A stretch of DNA of 64,000 nt from the NCBI GenBank assembly GCA_964486935.1, contig CAZAPG010000010.1:62001-126000 (forward strand), read 5' to 3'. Under the pieces are notes generated by a model, which worked only from the letters and a program-made list of their open reading frames with translations, had not been told where the DNA came from and made no database searches. Made by a program: the position numbers and the translations under genes. Source of the stretch: CAZAPG01 sp964486935 (GTDB lineage: Bacteria > Chloroflexota > Anaerolineae > 4572-78 > J111). Positions 9,388-20,268 of this stretch are shown here, piece after piece. Position 1 is the first letter of the stretch, and each line of letters begins with the position of its first letter.

Positions 9388-9433
9388 ACATAATCATGTA
9401 GACGAAATTTTAAGTTTATGCTATCATGATTTT
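9388..9433 (+). promoter_or_regulatory. Promoter region with TACAT-ATGTA palindrome; possible leaderless start
   Basis: The palindrome TACATAATCATGTA (about 9388-9401) lies just upstream of a -10-like TATCAT (9422-9427). The ATG of the amidase gene at 9434 is only 7 nt downstream of this box and has no Shine-Dalgarno sequence, so the mRNA could be leaderless. The -35 (TAGACG, 9399-9404) is weak. Low certainty. Confidence 0.3.
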
Positions 9434-10252
9434 ATGTCAAAAAGTCAGCGGCCCCAGGCGGGCAAACAAAATCAGGCTATTCGACAAACAGCCATCAAGC
9501 GCGGCGAGCAAACCATGTTCTCTGTCACTCTGGTTACGCTGCTGCTGGTGGGGGTGTTTGTTGGGGCCGAATTGTTTGGCGCGCCCAAAGCCTCAAATGC
9601 GGAAATTAGAATAGCGCCGCCGGTGGCTCAGGCTGCGCCCACCGTAGCGGCCCCCACCGTGGAAGCCGGCGAGGTTGCGCGTCTGCCGGAGAACACCACC
9701 GGTCATCTGGTGGGGATTGTGTCCGGCCACAAAGGGTACGACCCCGGCGCGGTCTGCCCCGATGGCCTGACCGAGGCCGACACAAATTACATTATCGCCC
9801 TGGAAGTGGTCAATCTGCTGGAGCGCAGAGGCATTCGGGCCGACCTGCTGGATGAGTTTGATGACCGGCTGGCCGAATATCAGGCCGACGCGCTGGTCAG
9901 CATCCATTCCGATAGCTGCAACATCCCCGGCGCCAGCGGCTTCAAAGTGGCCCGCGTCACCGAAAGCGCCATCCCCGAAGCTGAAGATTTACTGGTGGCC
10001 TGTCTTAATCAGGAATACGCCGCCTACACCGGTTTGCCCCAACACCCGGCCAGCATTACCGATAATATGACCAACTACCACGCCTTTAGAGAAATTGCGC
10101 CCTATACGCCCGGCGCAATCATTGAAACCGGCTTTCTGCTGGACGACCGCCACATTTTGCAGCACAAACCCAAGGTGGTGGCTCGCGGTATTGCCGCCGG
10201 AATTCTCTGTTTTTTGGAAAAAACCTCAACAGAACATGCCCCAACTGGTTGA
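9434..10252 (+). CDS. Membrane-anchored N-acetylmuramoyl-L-alanine amidase (Amidase_3 type)
   Basis: A 272-residue protein. Residues ~28-52 form one hydrophobic segment (MFSVTLVTLLLVGVFVG...), a signal anchor. After an Ala/Pro-rich linker the catalytic domain shows the Amidase_3 zinc pattern: SGHKGYDPGAVC (first His), TEADTN (Glu), VSIHSDS (second His) and the catalytic Glu in IIETGFL. It should cut the amide bond between muramic acid and the stem peptide outside the membrane. ATG 9434 lacks a ribosome-binding site; an internal ATG at 9515 is an alternative. The 3' end overlaps the ureohydrolase start by 17 nt, a likely operon. Confidence 0.82.
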   Translation: MSKSQRPQAGKQNQAIRQTAIKRGEQTMFSVTLVTLLLVGVFVGAELFGAPKASNAEIRIAPPVAQAAPTVAAPTVEAGEVARLPENTTGHLVGIVSGHKGYDPGAVCPDGLTEADTNYIIALEVVNLLERRGIRADLLDEFDDRLAEYQADALVSIHSDSCNIPGASGFKVARVTESAIPEAEDLLVACLNQEYAAYTGLPQHPASITDNMTNYHAFREIAPYTPGAIIETGFLLDDRHILQHKPKVVARGIAAGILCFLEKTSTEHAPTG

Positions 10253-11141
10253 ACACCACAGCCGCTGGAGCGGCCTGGAAAGTAGCGACGCCAACGCCGA
10301 AATTGCCGTGTTGGGCGTTCCCTTTGATAACGCGGTTAGCTGGCGCGGTGGGGCGCGACACGCCCCGGAACGCATCCGCAGCCTGACGCCGCACCTCGCT
10401 TTTATTACCGAAGAGGGCCGTCCCCTGAAAATCAGGCTAAAAGATTACGGCGACCTTGAACCCGACCTGAATTGGGAACGGTTTTTCAAAACCGCCGAAA
10501 CCACTGCCAGGAGTTTGATCAATGGACAGCATCAACTCCCCATTTTTTTGGGCGGCGACCACAGCGTGGGCATTCCCCTGTTTAAAGCTTTTGCCGCCTC
10601 CTTTGCCGGCCCGGTTGGGTATATTCAATTTGACTCCCACCCCGACCTGGCCCTCAATTTTGAGGGCCACCCCTGGAGCCACGCCAACACGGCCCGGCGC
10701 AATATTGAGCAGCCAAACCTGTCGCCGGGGCGCATGGCCTTTGTGGGGCTGCGCTCCTTTTTAACCGAAGAGTTGGATTTTTACGCCGCCAATCCCGGCC
10801 TTGGCTGGCACACCGCCAGAGATGTCTACCGCCGGGGCATCGAGACCATTGCCGCTGAGGTGGTCAACCAATTGAGTGAAGTTGAGGCGGTTTACCTGAG
10901 CATAGATATTGACGGCCTTGACCCGGCCTACGCGCCGGGAACCGGCACGCCGGAGGCCGCCGGGCTTTCTACCCGCCAGTGTCTGGAGTTTTTGCGAATC
11001 ATTTTTGCCGGGTTGCCGGTTAAAGCTATGGATATTGTAGAAGTCAGCCCGCCGCTGGATGTGTCTGATGTCACCTCGCTGGCGGCCCTGAAGATTCTGT
11101 ACGAGGTATTTGGCTTTGCGCAGCAAAAAGCGGGGCTGTAA
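10236..11141 (+). CDS. Agmatinase/arginase-family ureohydrolase
   Basis: A 301-residue protein from ATG 10236. It carries the binuclear-manganese ureohydrolase motifs GGDHSVG, then FDSHPDL and SIDIDGLDPAYAPGTGTPE. In the second motif the usual Asp-Ala-His is Asp-Ser-His. The metal ligands themselves (His, Asp, Asp-His-Asp, Asp-x-Asp) all appear present. It probably hydrolyses agmatine, arginine or a related guanidino compound or formimino substrate; the sequence does not decide which. The start overlaps the upstream amidase gene by 17 nt. A longer frame upstream is only the amidase gene read in another phase. Confidence 0.85.
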   Translation: MPQLVEHHSRWSGLESSDANAEIAVLGVPFDNAVSWRGGARHAPERIRSLTPHLAFITEEGRPLKIRLKDYGDLEPDLNWERFFKTAETTARSLINGQHQLPIFLGGDHSVGIPLFKAFAASFAGPVGYIQFDSHPDLALNFEGHPWSHANTARRNIEQPNLSPGRMAFVGLRSFLTEELDFYAANPGLGWHTARDVYRRGIETIAAEVVNQLSEVEAVYLSIDIDGLDPAYAPGTGTPEAAGLSTRQCLEFLRIIFAGLPVKAMDIVEVSPPLDVSDVTSLAALKILYEVFGFAQQKAGL

Positions 11142-11145
11142 AGCA

Positions 11146-11234
11146 ACGAAAGACGAAAGACCAAAGACGAAGAACCAATTGGCTCCCAAGGCCCATTTTT
11201 CTCCTTCGTCGTCTGTCCTTCGTCCTTCGTCTGC
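11146..11234. repeat. Dispersed repeat of the GACGAAAGAC / CTTCGTC type
   Basis: Purine-rich units (CGAAAGACGAAAGACC, AAAGACGAAG) are followed after about 35 bp by pyrimidine-rich complements (CTCCTTCGTCGTC, CCTTCGTCCTTCGTCTGC), making an imperfect palindrome between convergent genes. Related sequence occurs at 37917-37985 and 41418-41462. It may act as a terminator hairpin, but there is no T-tract. Confidence 0.55.
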
Positions 11235-11264
11235 TGAAATGGTGGAGAGGAACGCCTGATAAAC

Positions 11265-12572
11265 CTAACTCACCGCTGCTTTGACCGCATCTTGAAATAC
11301 GTTTAACGTTTCATCAATCAGGTCATCGGTGTGGGCTTCGCACAAGAACCACGGTTCGCGGGCGTCGGCCTCGGGCCACACGCCATGATGATACATGTGG
11401 GTCAGAATTTTGTCGTATAATTCCTCATCGTGGTGGGCCAAATCGCGCACTTCGTTAACCGGTTTATCGGTAATCAGAAAACCCTGCATGTTGGGGTGGC
11501 CGGTCATCTGATGGGGGATATCGGCATCGCTCAAAATTTCGCTCAGGCCGCTCTTTAAGCGCTGGCCGCGTTTGGCTAAATCGGCCAATACAGGACTCTT
11601 ATCCAAAATATCCAATACGGTTTTGGCCGCGGCCATGCTCACCCCGTTGGCCCCAAACGTGCCGCCGTGCGATACGCTGCCCGGCCCAATCACCTCCATG
11701 ATTTCCCGTTTACCGCCAAAGGCGGCCACCGGGTAGCCGTTGCCCAGGCTCTTAGCGTAGGTTGAAATATCGGGGATAACGTTGTAAGCTTCTCGCGCTC
11801 CGCCGTTGGCCAGCCGAAAGCCGGTTTTGACTTCATCAAAAATCATCACAATGCCATACTCGTTGCACAATTTACGCAGGTGGGCCAAAAAGCCGGGTTG
11901 AGGCTCCAGGCCGGCAATGTTGCCCAAACACGGTTCAATCATCATGGCGGCAATATCGCCGTAATGGTCCTTAACCGCGCGTTCAACCAGATCAAAATCA
12001 TTAAAGGGCAGGGTAATAACATACTGGCCAATGCCCTTGGGAATACCCGACCCAACCTGCACCGGAACCGGGTTGGTGCGCGCCCCCATCGCTTTAATTG
12101 GCGAGCTGGCCGTGCTAAAGAGAGCATAATCATACATGCCGTGGTACTGGCCCTCAAACTTAATAAATTTTTCCCGGCCGGTGTAACCGCGAGCCACGCG
12201 CAGCGCGTGCATGGTGGCCTCGGTGCCGGTGTTGGTAAAGCGCAGCATTTCCATGCCGGGCACCATAGCCACTATTTTTTCGGCCACTTCCACCTCCGGT
12301 TGGGTGGTGGCGGCAAAGGTGGTGCCGTTTTCAATGGCCGCATGCACCGCCTGGTTGACTCGTTCATCGGCGTGGCCTAGAATAATTGGACCCCACCCCA
12401 GCCGGTAATCAATAAATTCGTTGCCGTCCGCGTCCCAAACTCTGGCGCCTTTGCCTCGGGCTAACACGGGGGTTTCGGTGGGGCCCCAATACCTAAAATT
12501 AGAGCTAACCCCCTTGGCAATCACATTCATAGCCCGATTAAAAATAGCTTGCGACTTCTCTCGGCGTAACAT
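11265..12572 (-). CDS. Class III aminotransferase, glutamate-1-semialdehyde aminomutase-like
   Basis: A 435-residue PLP enzyme. Class III features are FTNTGTEATMHALRVAR, FEGQYHGMYD, IFDEVKTGFR and the Schiff-base lysine in YAKSLGNGYP. It is nearest to the HemL-like group of class III aminotransferases. Placement beside an Lrp-type regulator and away from heme genes argues for an amino-acid aminotransferase or aminomutase rather than true HemL. ATG 12572 is preceded by AAGGAG at 8 nt; in-frame upstream codons are not needed. The divergent Lrp-family gene at 12735 is a likely regulator. Confidence 0.85.
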   Translation of the reverse strand: MLRREKSQAIFNRAMNVIAKGVSSNFRYWGPTETPVLARGKGARVWDADGNEFIDYRLGWGPIILGHADERVNQAVHAAIENGTTFAATTQPEVEVAEKIVAMVPGMEMLRFTNTGTEATMHALRVARGYTGREKFIKFEGQYHGMYDYALFSTASSPIKAMGARTNPVPVQVGSGIPKGIGQYVITLPFNDFDLVERAVKDHYGDIAAMMIEPCLGNIAGLEPQPGFLAHLRKLCNEYGIVMIFDEVKTGFRLANGGAREAYNVIPDISTYAKSLGNGYPVAAFGGKREIMEVIGPGSVSHGGTFGANGVSMAAAKTVLDILDKSPVLADLAKRGQRLKSGLSEILSDADIPHQMTGHPNMQGFLITDKPVNEVRDLAHHDEELYDKILTHMYHHGVWPEADAREPWFLCEAHTDDLIDETLNVFQDAVKAAVS

Positions 12573-12621
12573 AATAAACTCCTTCATCCTATAGTTCGAA
12601 AATAGTTGTTTTATGACTCGC

Positions 12622-12650
12622 AGTATACACGGATTTTGGGCTAAAGTCAA
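12622..12650 (-). promoter_or_regulatory. Promoter of the class III aminotransferase gene
   Basis: On the minus strand TTGACT (12650-12645), 17 bp and TATACT (12627-12622) match the sigma70 consensus closely and lie about 50 bp before ATG 12572. It is divergent from the promoter at 12671-12699. Confidence 0.7.
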
Positions 12651-12670
12651 TGATTTTGAGCGAAATTACA

Positions 12671-12699
12671 TTGACAATTACGTTTTTACAGCGTAAAAT
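12671..12699 (+). promoter_or_regulatory. Promoter of the Lrp/AsnC-family gene
   Basis: TTGACA (12671-12676), a 17-bp spacer and TAAAAT (12694-12699) form a near-consensus sigma70 promoter. Its -35 starts 21 bp from the -35 of the divergent aminotransferase promoter, so one bound regulator could control both. Confidence 0.75.
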
Positions 12700-12734
12700 T
12701 AATCAAAAGTCGCTGAAATTTACAAGGAGGCGTC

Positions 12735-13217
12735 GTGCAGACCAGCATCCGAAACATTCCCCCCAATTTAGAGGATTTGGCCGAAGTTGACCAAAAAATT
12801 ATTAAATACCTGCAAAAAAACGGTCGAGAAGCGTTTGCCAAAATTGGCGATGAAATTGGCGTGCCCGCCAGCACCGTTCGAGACCGTACCAACCGCCTGA
12901 TTGAAAGCGGCATTTTGCGAATTGTGGGCGTGCTAAACCCGCTGAAGGCCAAACAACAGGTTATGGCCAACATTGGGGTTAAGCTATCCAGCGGCAATCA
13001 TCGAGCTGTGGCCGATGAAATTGCCAAATTCGATGAAGTCTCATACCTGGTCATTTGCGCCGGCTCGTTTGATTTGATGGTCGAAGTGATTTGTCGAGAT
13101 AACGCCCATCTGCTCGATTTTACCTCAACATTGCAAAATATCTCTGGCGTACTCAGCACCGAAACCTTCATTTATTACACCATCGTCAAAGAAATCTTCG
13201 ACCTGGGGACGTTGTAG
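12735..13217 (+). CDS. Lrp/AsnC-family transcriptional regulator
   Basis: A 160-residue protein. The N-terminal helix-turn-helix is LAEVDQKIIKYLQKNGREAF...PASTVRDRTNRLIESGIL. The C-terminal RAM ligand-binding domain follows (VMANIGVKL, YLVICAGSFDLMVEVICRD, GVLSTETFIYYTIVK). GTG 12735 is preceded by AAGGAGG (12724-12730). It lies back to back with the class III aminotransferase gene, which is the usual arrangement of a feast/famine regulator with an amino-acid metabolic target. The effector is unknown. Confidence 0.9.
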   Translation: MQTSIRNIPPNLEDLAEVDQKIIKYLQKNGREAFAKIGDEIGVPASTVRDRTNRLIESGILRIVGVLNPLKAKQQVMANIGVKLSSGNHRAVADEIAKFDEVSYLVICAGSFDLMVEVICRDNAHLLDFTSTLQNISGVLSTETFIYYTIVKEIFDLGTL

Positions 13218-13243
13218 CGCAGTCTATAGTTTTTGCCGCAATG

Positions 13244-13252
13244 TGGTATAAT
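13244..13252 (+). promoter_or_regulatory. Extended -10 promoter of the sulfur molybdoenzyme operon
   Basis: TGGTATAAT (13244-13252) is an exact extended -10 element with no good -35. Transcription would start near 13259, so translation of the next gene must begin at ATG 13301 rather than at the in-frame ATG 13241. Confidence 0.6.
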
Positions 13253-13300
13253 CAGGTTGGTAACATCCGCCTTTCTGACTCTATTGCAACGGAGCAATAC

Positions 13301-14986
13301 ATGAACTACGGCTTTATTATCAACAACAAAACCTGCATCGGCTGCCACGCCTGTAGCACGGCCTGCAAGTCGGAGAACGAGGTGCCGTTGGGCGTTTATC
13401 GCACCTGGGTGAAGTATGTGGAAAAGGGCGAATTTCCCAACAGCAAGCGCTACTTTCAGGTGTCGCGTTGCAACCACTGCGCCAACCCGCCCTGTGTTCG
13501 CATTTGCCCGGTAACGGCCATGTACCAGCGCACCGACGGCATTGTTGAGTTTGATCCCGACGTTTGCATCGGCTGCAAAGCCTGCATGCAGGCCTGCCCC
13601 TATGATGCCATCTACATTGACCCCGACACCCACAGCGCGGCCAAGTGCCATTACTGCTCCCATCGCACCGATTTGGGGCTGGAGCCGGCCTGCGTGGTGG
13701 TCTGCCCGACCCGCTCTATTATTGCCGGCGACCTGGACGACCCGGCCAGCATCATCAGCCGCATCCTGGCCCGCGAGCAGGTCAGCGTGCGCAAACCGGA
13801 GCAGGGGACCGCGCCCAAACTGTTCTATATTGACGGCGACGACGTGGGGCTGACGCCAACGGCCGCCGACGCCAATTTTATGTGGGCTGATCTGGTCTCT
13901 GAGCAGGGCGTGGCGGGCCGCAACGGGCATCATCATAACGGCCACAGCCAGGAAATCATTCCGCTGGCCGCGGCGGCCAAAACCGCCAACTCCGGCACGC
14001 CGATTCGCACCCCACAGGCGCAGGGCGTCGGTTACGGCGGCCCCATCCACATTGGCCGGGGCCGGCTGGCCGAACATATGGTGCAGACCACTTACAACGC
14101 CCAGCACAAAATTCCGTGGCACTGGCCAGTGCCGGCCTATCTGGTCACCAAAGGTATCGGCAGCGGTATCTTTGCGCTGCTGGCCATCTTTTTTGGCCTG
14201 AATATTGTCGATTTCAACCCGTTGCTGGCGCTGGCGGGCAACTTCGCCTCGCTGCTGTTCATCGGGCTGACCACGCTGCTGCTGGTGCTTGACCTGGAAA
14301 AACCGGCCACTTTTTTACGGATTGTCTTCCGCCCGCAACTGAAATCGTGGCTGGCGCGGGGCGCGTTCATTTTAATTGGTTTTTCGGCGGTGGCCGGGTT
14401 GTGGTTCGCCATCGAAGGCGCGACCTACCTTGACCTGCTGCCTCCCGCCGTGGCGGTTGCCACCCGGTTGCCGCTGCTGGCCATCGGTTTTGCGCTGGCC
14501 GTCGGCTCGGCGGTGTACACCGCCTTTCTCTTTGGCCAGGCGGAAGGGCGCGACCTGTGGCAGAGCACCCTGCTGCCGGCGCATCTGGTCATTCAGGCGT
14601 TGATGGTTGGTTCCGGCGCGCTGCTTGCGCTGGGGCTGGTTGCCGGCATGTCACCCGTAATGACAACCGCCGTCACGTGGATTTTTGGCGTGTCGCTGCT
14701 GGTCGATTTGTTTGTGACCCTGTTGGGCGAATTCGGTATGCCCCACGCCTCGGAAATTGCCGCCCGCGCCGCCCACGACATCAGCCACGGCAAGTACAAA
14801 AATCATTTCTGGGGTGGCGCAATTGGGCTGGGCCATATTTTGCCGCTGGCGCTGGTGGCCGTTGCCGCTGTCAGTCCGGCCCTGGCCCCGGCCCTGCTCA
14901 TCATCGCCGCGCTGTGCGCCATTGCCGGCCTGTACCTGTTTGAATACGCTTTTGTGATGGCCCCGCAGGAAGTGCCAAACTCATAA
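13301..14986 (+). CDS. Fused ferredoxin-type FeS subunit and NrfD-like membrane subunit of a molybdoenzyme (PsrBC/SoeBC type)
   Basis: A 561-residue fusion. Residues 1-~190 are a four-cluster ferredoxin like PsrB/DmsB/SoeB, with Cys runs CIGCHACSTAC, CNHCANPPCVRICP, CIGCKACMQACP and CHYC...CVVVCP. A polar His-rich linker (GHHHNGHS) joins it to an NrfD/PsrC-type quinone-interacting membrane domain of about eight helices. In most operons these are two genes. It would carry electrons between the molybdopterin subunit encoded at 15439 and the quinone pool. There is no Tat signal, so the FeS part is cytoplasmic unless the complex is inverted. ATG 13301 follows CGGAG. Confidence 0.85.
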   Translation: MNYGFIINNKTCIGCHACSTACKSENEVPLGVYRTWVKYVEKGEFPNSKRYFQVSRCNHCANPPCVRICPVTAMYQRTDGIVEFDPDVCIGCKACMQACPYDAIYIDPDTHSAAKCHYCSHRTDLGLEPACVVVCPTRSIIAGDLDDPASIISRILAREQVSVRKPEQGTAPKLFYIDGDDVGLTPTAADANFMWADLVSEQGVAGRNGHHHNGHSQEIIPLAAAAKTANSGTPIRTPQAQGVGYGGPIHIGRGRLAEHMVQTTYNAQHKIPWHWPVPAYLVTKGIGSGIFALLAIFFGLNIVDFNPLLALAGNFASLLFIGLTTLLLVLDLEKPATFLRIVFRPQLKSWLARGAFILIGFSAVAGLWFAIEGATYLDLLPPAVAVATRLPLLAIGFALAVGSAVYTAFLFGQAEGRDLWQSTLLPAHLVIQALMVGSGALLALGLVAGMSPVMTTAVTWIFGVSLLVDLFVTLLGEFGMPHASEIAARAAHDISHGKYKNHFWGGAIGLGHILPLALVAVAAVSPALAPALLIIAALCAIAGLYLFEYAFVMAPQEVPNS

Positions 14987-15021
14987 ATTAAAAAGTGGAG
15001 TGTTTACCCAGGAGATAGATC

Positions 15022-15351
15022 ATGGCAAGTCTGGATGAGCTTTTAAAGTTAGAGGGTGTGGTGATGGCCGGTCAATTCACCGCGGATGGTAAACTGACTG
15101 ACTACCGCGCCCGCACGGATATGCCGCCGGAACTGGCCGAGGTAACGGCTCAATTCTGCGCCAGTGTGTCGATGCTGTTTGATATCCTGGCCGGCTCGTT
15201 TAACACTATGAGCCAGATGCGCTGGACTCCCCAGCAGTGCTGGAGCTACTCCGGCGGCAACTGGACGGTTGTGGTTGGCGCTAATCAGGCGGTGTTTGTT
15301 GAAACCGCCAAAGCCAATCTAAATCATCTGTGTAAAACTCTATCCGGGTAA
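15022..15351 (+). CDS. DUF2173 family protein
   Basis: A 109-residue protein opening MASLDELLKLEGVVMAGQF and containing MRWTPQQCWSYSGGNWTVVVG and VFVETAKANLN. This matches, from memory, the DUF2173 family, small roadblock/profilin-fold-like proteins repeatedly found beside sulfur-oxidation genes. GGAGATAG precedes ATG 15022. It sits between the FeS/NrfD fusion and the molybdopterin subunit, in one operon, so a role in assembly or sulfur transfer for that enzyme is plausible. The biochemical function is unknown. Confidence 0.7.
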   Translation: MASLDELLKLEGVVMAGQFTADGKLTDYRARTDMPPELAEVTAQFCASVSMLFDILAGSFNTMSQMRWTPQQCWSYSGGNWTVVVGANQAVFVETAKANLNHLCKTLSG

Positions 15352-15438
15352 AGAACAAATCCACTTTAGAAAATTATCCGGTTGTAAAATCTTTCTGATG
15401 CGAATATGTGGCTGAGGCCGCCAACCCTGGAGAAATTC

Positions 15439-18534
<3,096 letters not shown>

Positions 18535-18554
18535 TTGATGTCTTCAGAGGCAAA

Positions 18555-18630
18555 ATAAGAAACGTAGCGCGTAGTGTCTGTTCTGCAAAAAATCGTCATT
18601 ACGCCCTATGCGCCACTTACCACGTCATCA
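18555..18630. repeat. Dispersed ACGTAGCGCGTAGTG-type repeat
   Basis: GTAGCGCGTAGTG followed 35 bp later by ACGCCCTATGCGCCACTTAC forms an imperfect palindrome between the molybdoenzyme and persulfide dioxygenase genes. A copy of the same repeat type is inserted in frame inside the YfhO-flippase gene near 6385-6447. Confidence 0.45.
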
Positions 18631-18672
18631 GCTCAAAACCGAACAACTTTGCAAGTCACCCAGGAGGTTCCT

Positions 18673-20088
18673 ATGTGGTTTGAACAGATCGTTCGTAAAC
18701 AGACCGGCTGCGCCACCTATCTCATCGGCTCGCTGGAGGCCGGGGCTTGCGCCGTGTTTGACCCGTTGTGGGATGTGCAGCCCTATCTGGCGGCGGCTGA
18801 TGAGCAATCGGCCAAAATACGCTACGTCATCGACTCCCACAGCCACGCCGACCATATCTCCGGGGCGCGCCGGCTGGCCAGGTTGACCGGGGCTGAGTTG
18901 ATTCTGCCGGAACTGGCCGATATTACGTATGCCGCCACCCGCGTGAAAGGCGGCGATAAAATCAACATGGGCGAGGTGCGGCTGGAGTTTATCCACACCC
19001 CCGGCCACCGCCCGGAGCAGCTTTGCCTGCTTGTCAGCGATTTGAGCCGGGGCGACGAGCCGTGGTGCCTGCTCACCGCCGATTTTTTGCTGGTGGGTGA
19101 TGTTGCCCGCTCCGATTTGGCCCAGGGCGGCGCGGAGGGCGCGGAAGTAATGTTCGACCAGGCGCTGCCTGCCCTGGAAGGATTGCCCGATTTTGTGGAG
19201 GTTTACCCCGGCCACGTCTCCGGCTCTACCTGAGGCCGGGTGACCAGTGGCAAGTTTGCCACCACTCTGGGCTACGAGCGCCGCTATAATCCGGCCATGC
19301 AATTCAACAGCCGCGATGCGTTTGTGGAATACATGAATCAGGGGCAGCCTTCGCGCCCGGCCAATTTCGTCAATATTGTGGCTATCAACCAGGGCAAAAA
19401 ACCGCTGACTGTGGATGAACCCGGCGCGCCGGCGCTCTCCGCAACCGAGGCCGCCCGCCTGATTGAGCAGGGCTGTCTGGTCATCGACACCCGCTCCGAA
19501 GGGACGTTTGGCGGCGGGCATATCCCCGGTTCCTACAACATTCAACTCAGCAGCGTGGAATTTGAACAGCGGGTCGGCTGGGTTACCCCGCCGGAAGCCG
19601 AGTTGCTGCTCCTGCTTGAAGATGAGGCCGATCTGCGGCGCACGCTCAAGGCCATGGCCTTTCTGGGGCTTGACCAGCGCGTGAAAGGTTACATCAGCGG
19701 CGGCATCAGAGCCTGGCTCAATAACGGGCTGCCCGTTAAAACGTTGCCCCAAATCACGGTTCAGCAATTGCGCCACGAGCTGCAAAACGGGTCGGAGATG
19801 AACGTACTGGATGTCCGTGACGTGTCGGAGTGGGACGCCGGACATATTGAAGTAGCCCACCATATGAATTACAAACACCTGCGCCAGCAGCTTAACCGGC
19901 TTGCCCTCAAGCCCGATGACCCCATTTCGGTTTTGTGCGCCGCCGGCATGCGCTCCAGCACGGCTTGCAGTATCCTGTTGATGAACGGCTACCGCCATAT
20001 TCATAACGTCACCGGTGGCATGAACGCCTGGGCCTCTGCCGGCCTGCCGATGGTGGATGGAGCCGGACAGCCGTTGAATAAGACGTAA
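18673..20088 (+). CDS. Persulfide dioxygenase-rhodanese fusion with in-frame TGA (candidate selenoprotein)
   Basis: Read through one TGA, this is 471 residues. Residues 1-~240 form the ETHE1-like metallo-beta-lactamase domain (DSHSHADHISGA, HTPGHRPEQLC, LTADFLLVGDVARSDL). Two rhodanese domains follow (inactive VIDTRSEGTFGGGHIPGS; active SVLCAAGMRSS with Cys422), as in CstB-type enzymes. Codon 187 (19231-19233) is TGA where the paralogue at 29293 has Cys201 of GSACGK; here the text is GHVSGST-TGA-GRVTSGK. Both sides are in one frame, with no other lesion. A SECIS-like hairpin follows. ATG 18673 has AGGAGG at 5 nt. It would oxidise persulfide to sulfite for the upstream molybdoenzyme. Alternative: pseudogene by nonsense mutation. 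Confidence 0.75.
19231..19270 (+). promoter_or_regulatory. Candidate bacterial SECIS element after in-frame TGA
   Basis: The TGA (19231-19233) is followed after 13 nt by a 6-bp perfect stem GTGGCA (19247-19252) / TGCCAC (19257-19262) with tetraloop AGTT, G at the second loop position, and a possible outer CCA/TGG extension across a 3' bulge. The loop begins 19 nt after the TGA. As I know the bacterial SECIS rules (small apical loop with G in its first two positions, some 16-37 nt after UGA), this fits. GC-rich coding sequence can form such hairpins by chance. Confidence 0.45.
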
Positions 20089-20104
20089 CAATTTGTTACT
20101 TCTT

Positions 20105-20177
20105 AGCTACTCCAGACCTCAAAGGTTTCAAAAACCTTTGAGGTCTTCATTAGGCCCGAAACAGCGTGTTTCTTGGG
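20105..20177. repeat. Dispersed palindromic repeat, copy 1 (AGACCTCAAAGGTTT hairpin plus flank)
   Basis: AGACCTCAAAGGTTT (20114-20128) and its perfect complement (20132-20146) form a 15-bp stem. The flank TCATTAGGCCCGAAACAG to 20177 is part of the repeat: copy 30738-30808 matches in inverted orientation over about 72 bp with few differences. It lies just after the persulfide dioxygenase gene and could terminate transcription, though no T-tract follows. Confidence 0.8.
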
Positions 20178-20207
20178 AGGTACACAGACGCGAAGCGCGC
20201 CGAGGGA

Positions 20208-20247
20208 GCGCAGATATTTGCAGATAAAAATTTAGAAATATCTGCGC
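20208..20247. repeat. Inverted repeat GCGCAGATATTT
   Basis: GCGCAGATATTT (20208-20219) and AAATATCTGCGC (20236-20247) are a perfect 12-bp inverted repeat with a 16-nt loop, directly upstream of the TorD-like gene. It is probably another short dispersed palindrome; an operator role is possible. Confidence 0.6.
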
Positions 20248-20268
20248 TAATCCGCGAAATACGTAACT

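Noticed and set aside
13175..14122. A 315-codon antisense frame opposite the FeS subunit gene
   Set aside because: Antisense shadow of a high-GC gene; no domain and no promoter or ribosome-binding site.
18673..20088. Frameshift or two separate genes as the explanation of the split
   Set aside because: Both parts are in the same frame and the family is a single polypeptide; only a TGA codon separates them. Nonsense mutation remains open, frameshift does not.
18628..20091. A long (487-codon) open frame on the minus strand opposite the TGA-containing persulfide dioxygenase gene
   Set aside because: It is a GC-driven antisense shadow: no recognisable domain and no ribosome-binding site, while the plus strand carries conserved metallo-beta-lactamase and rhodanese motifs.
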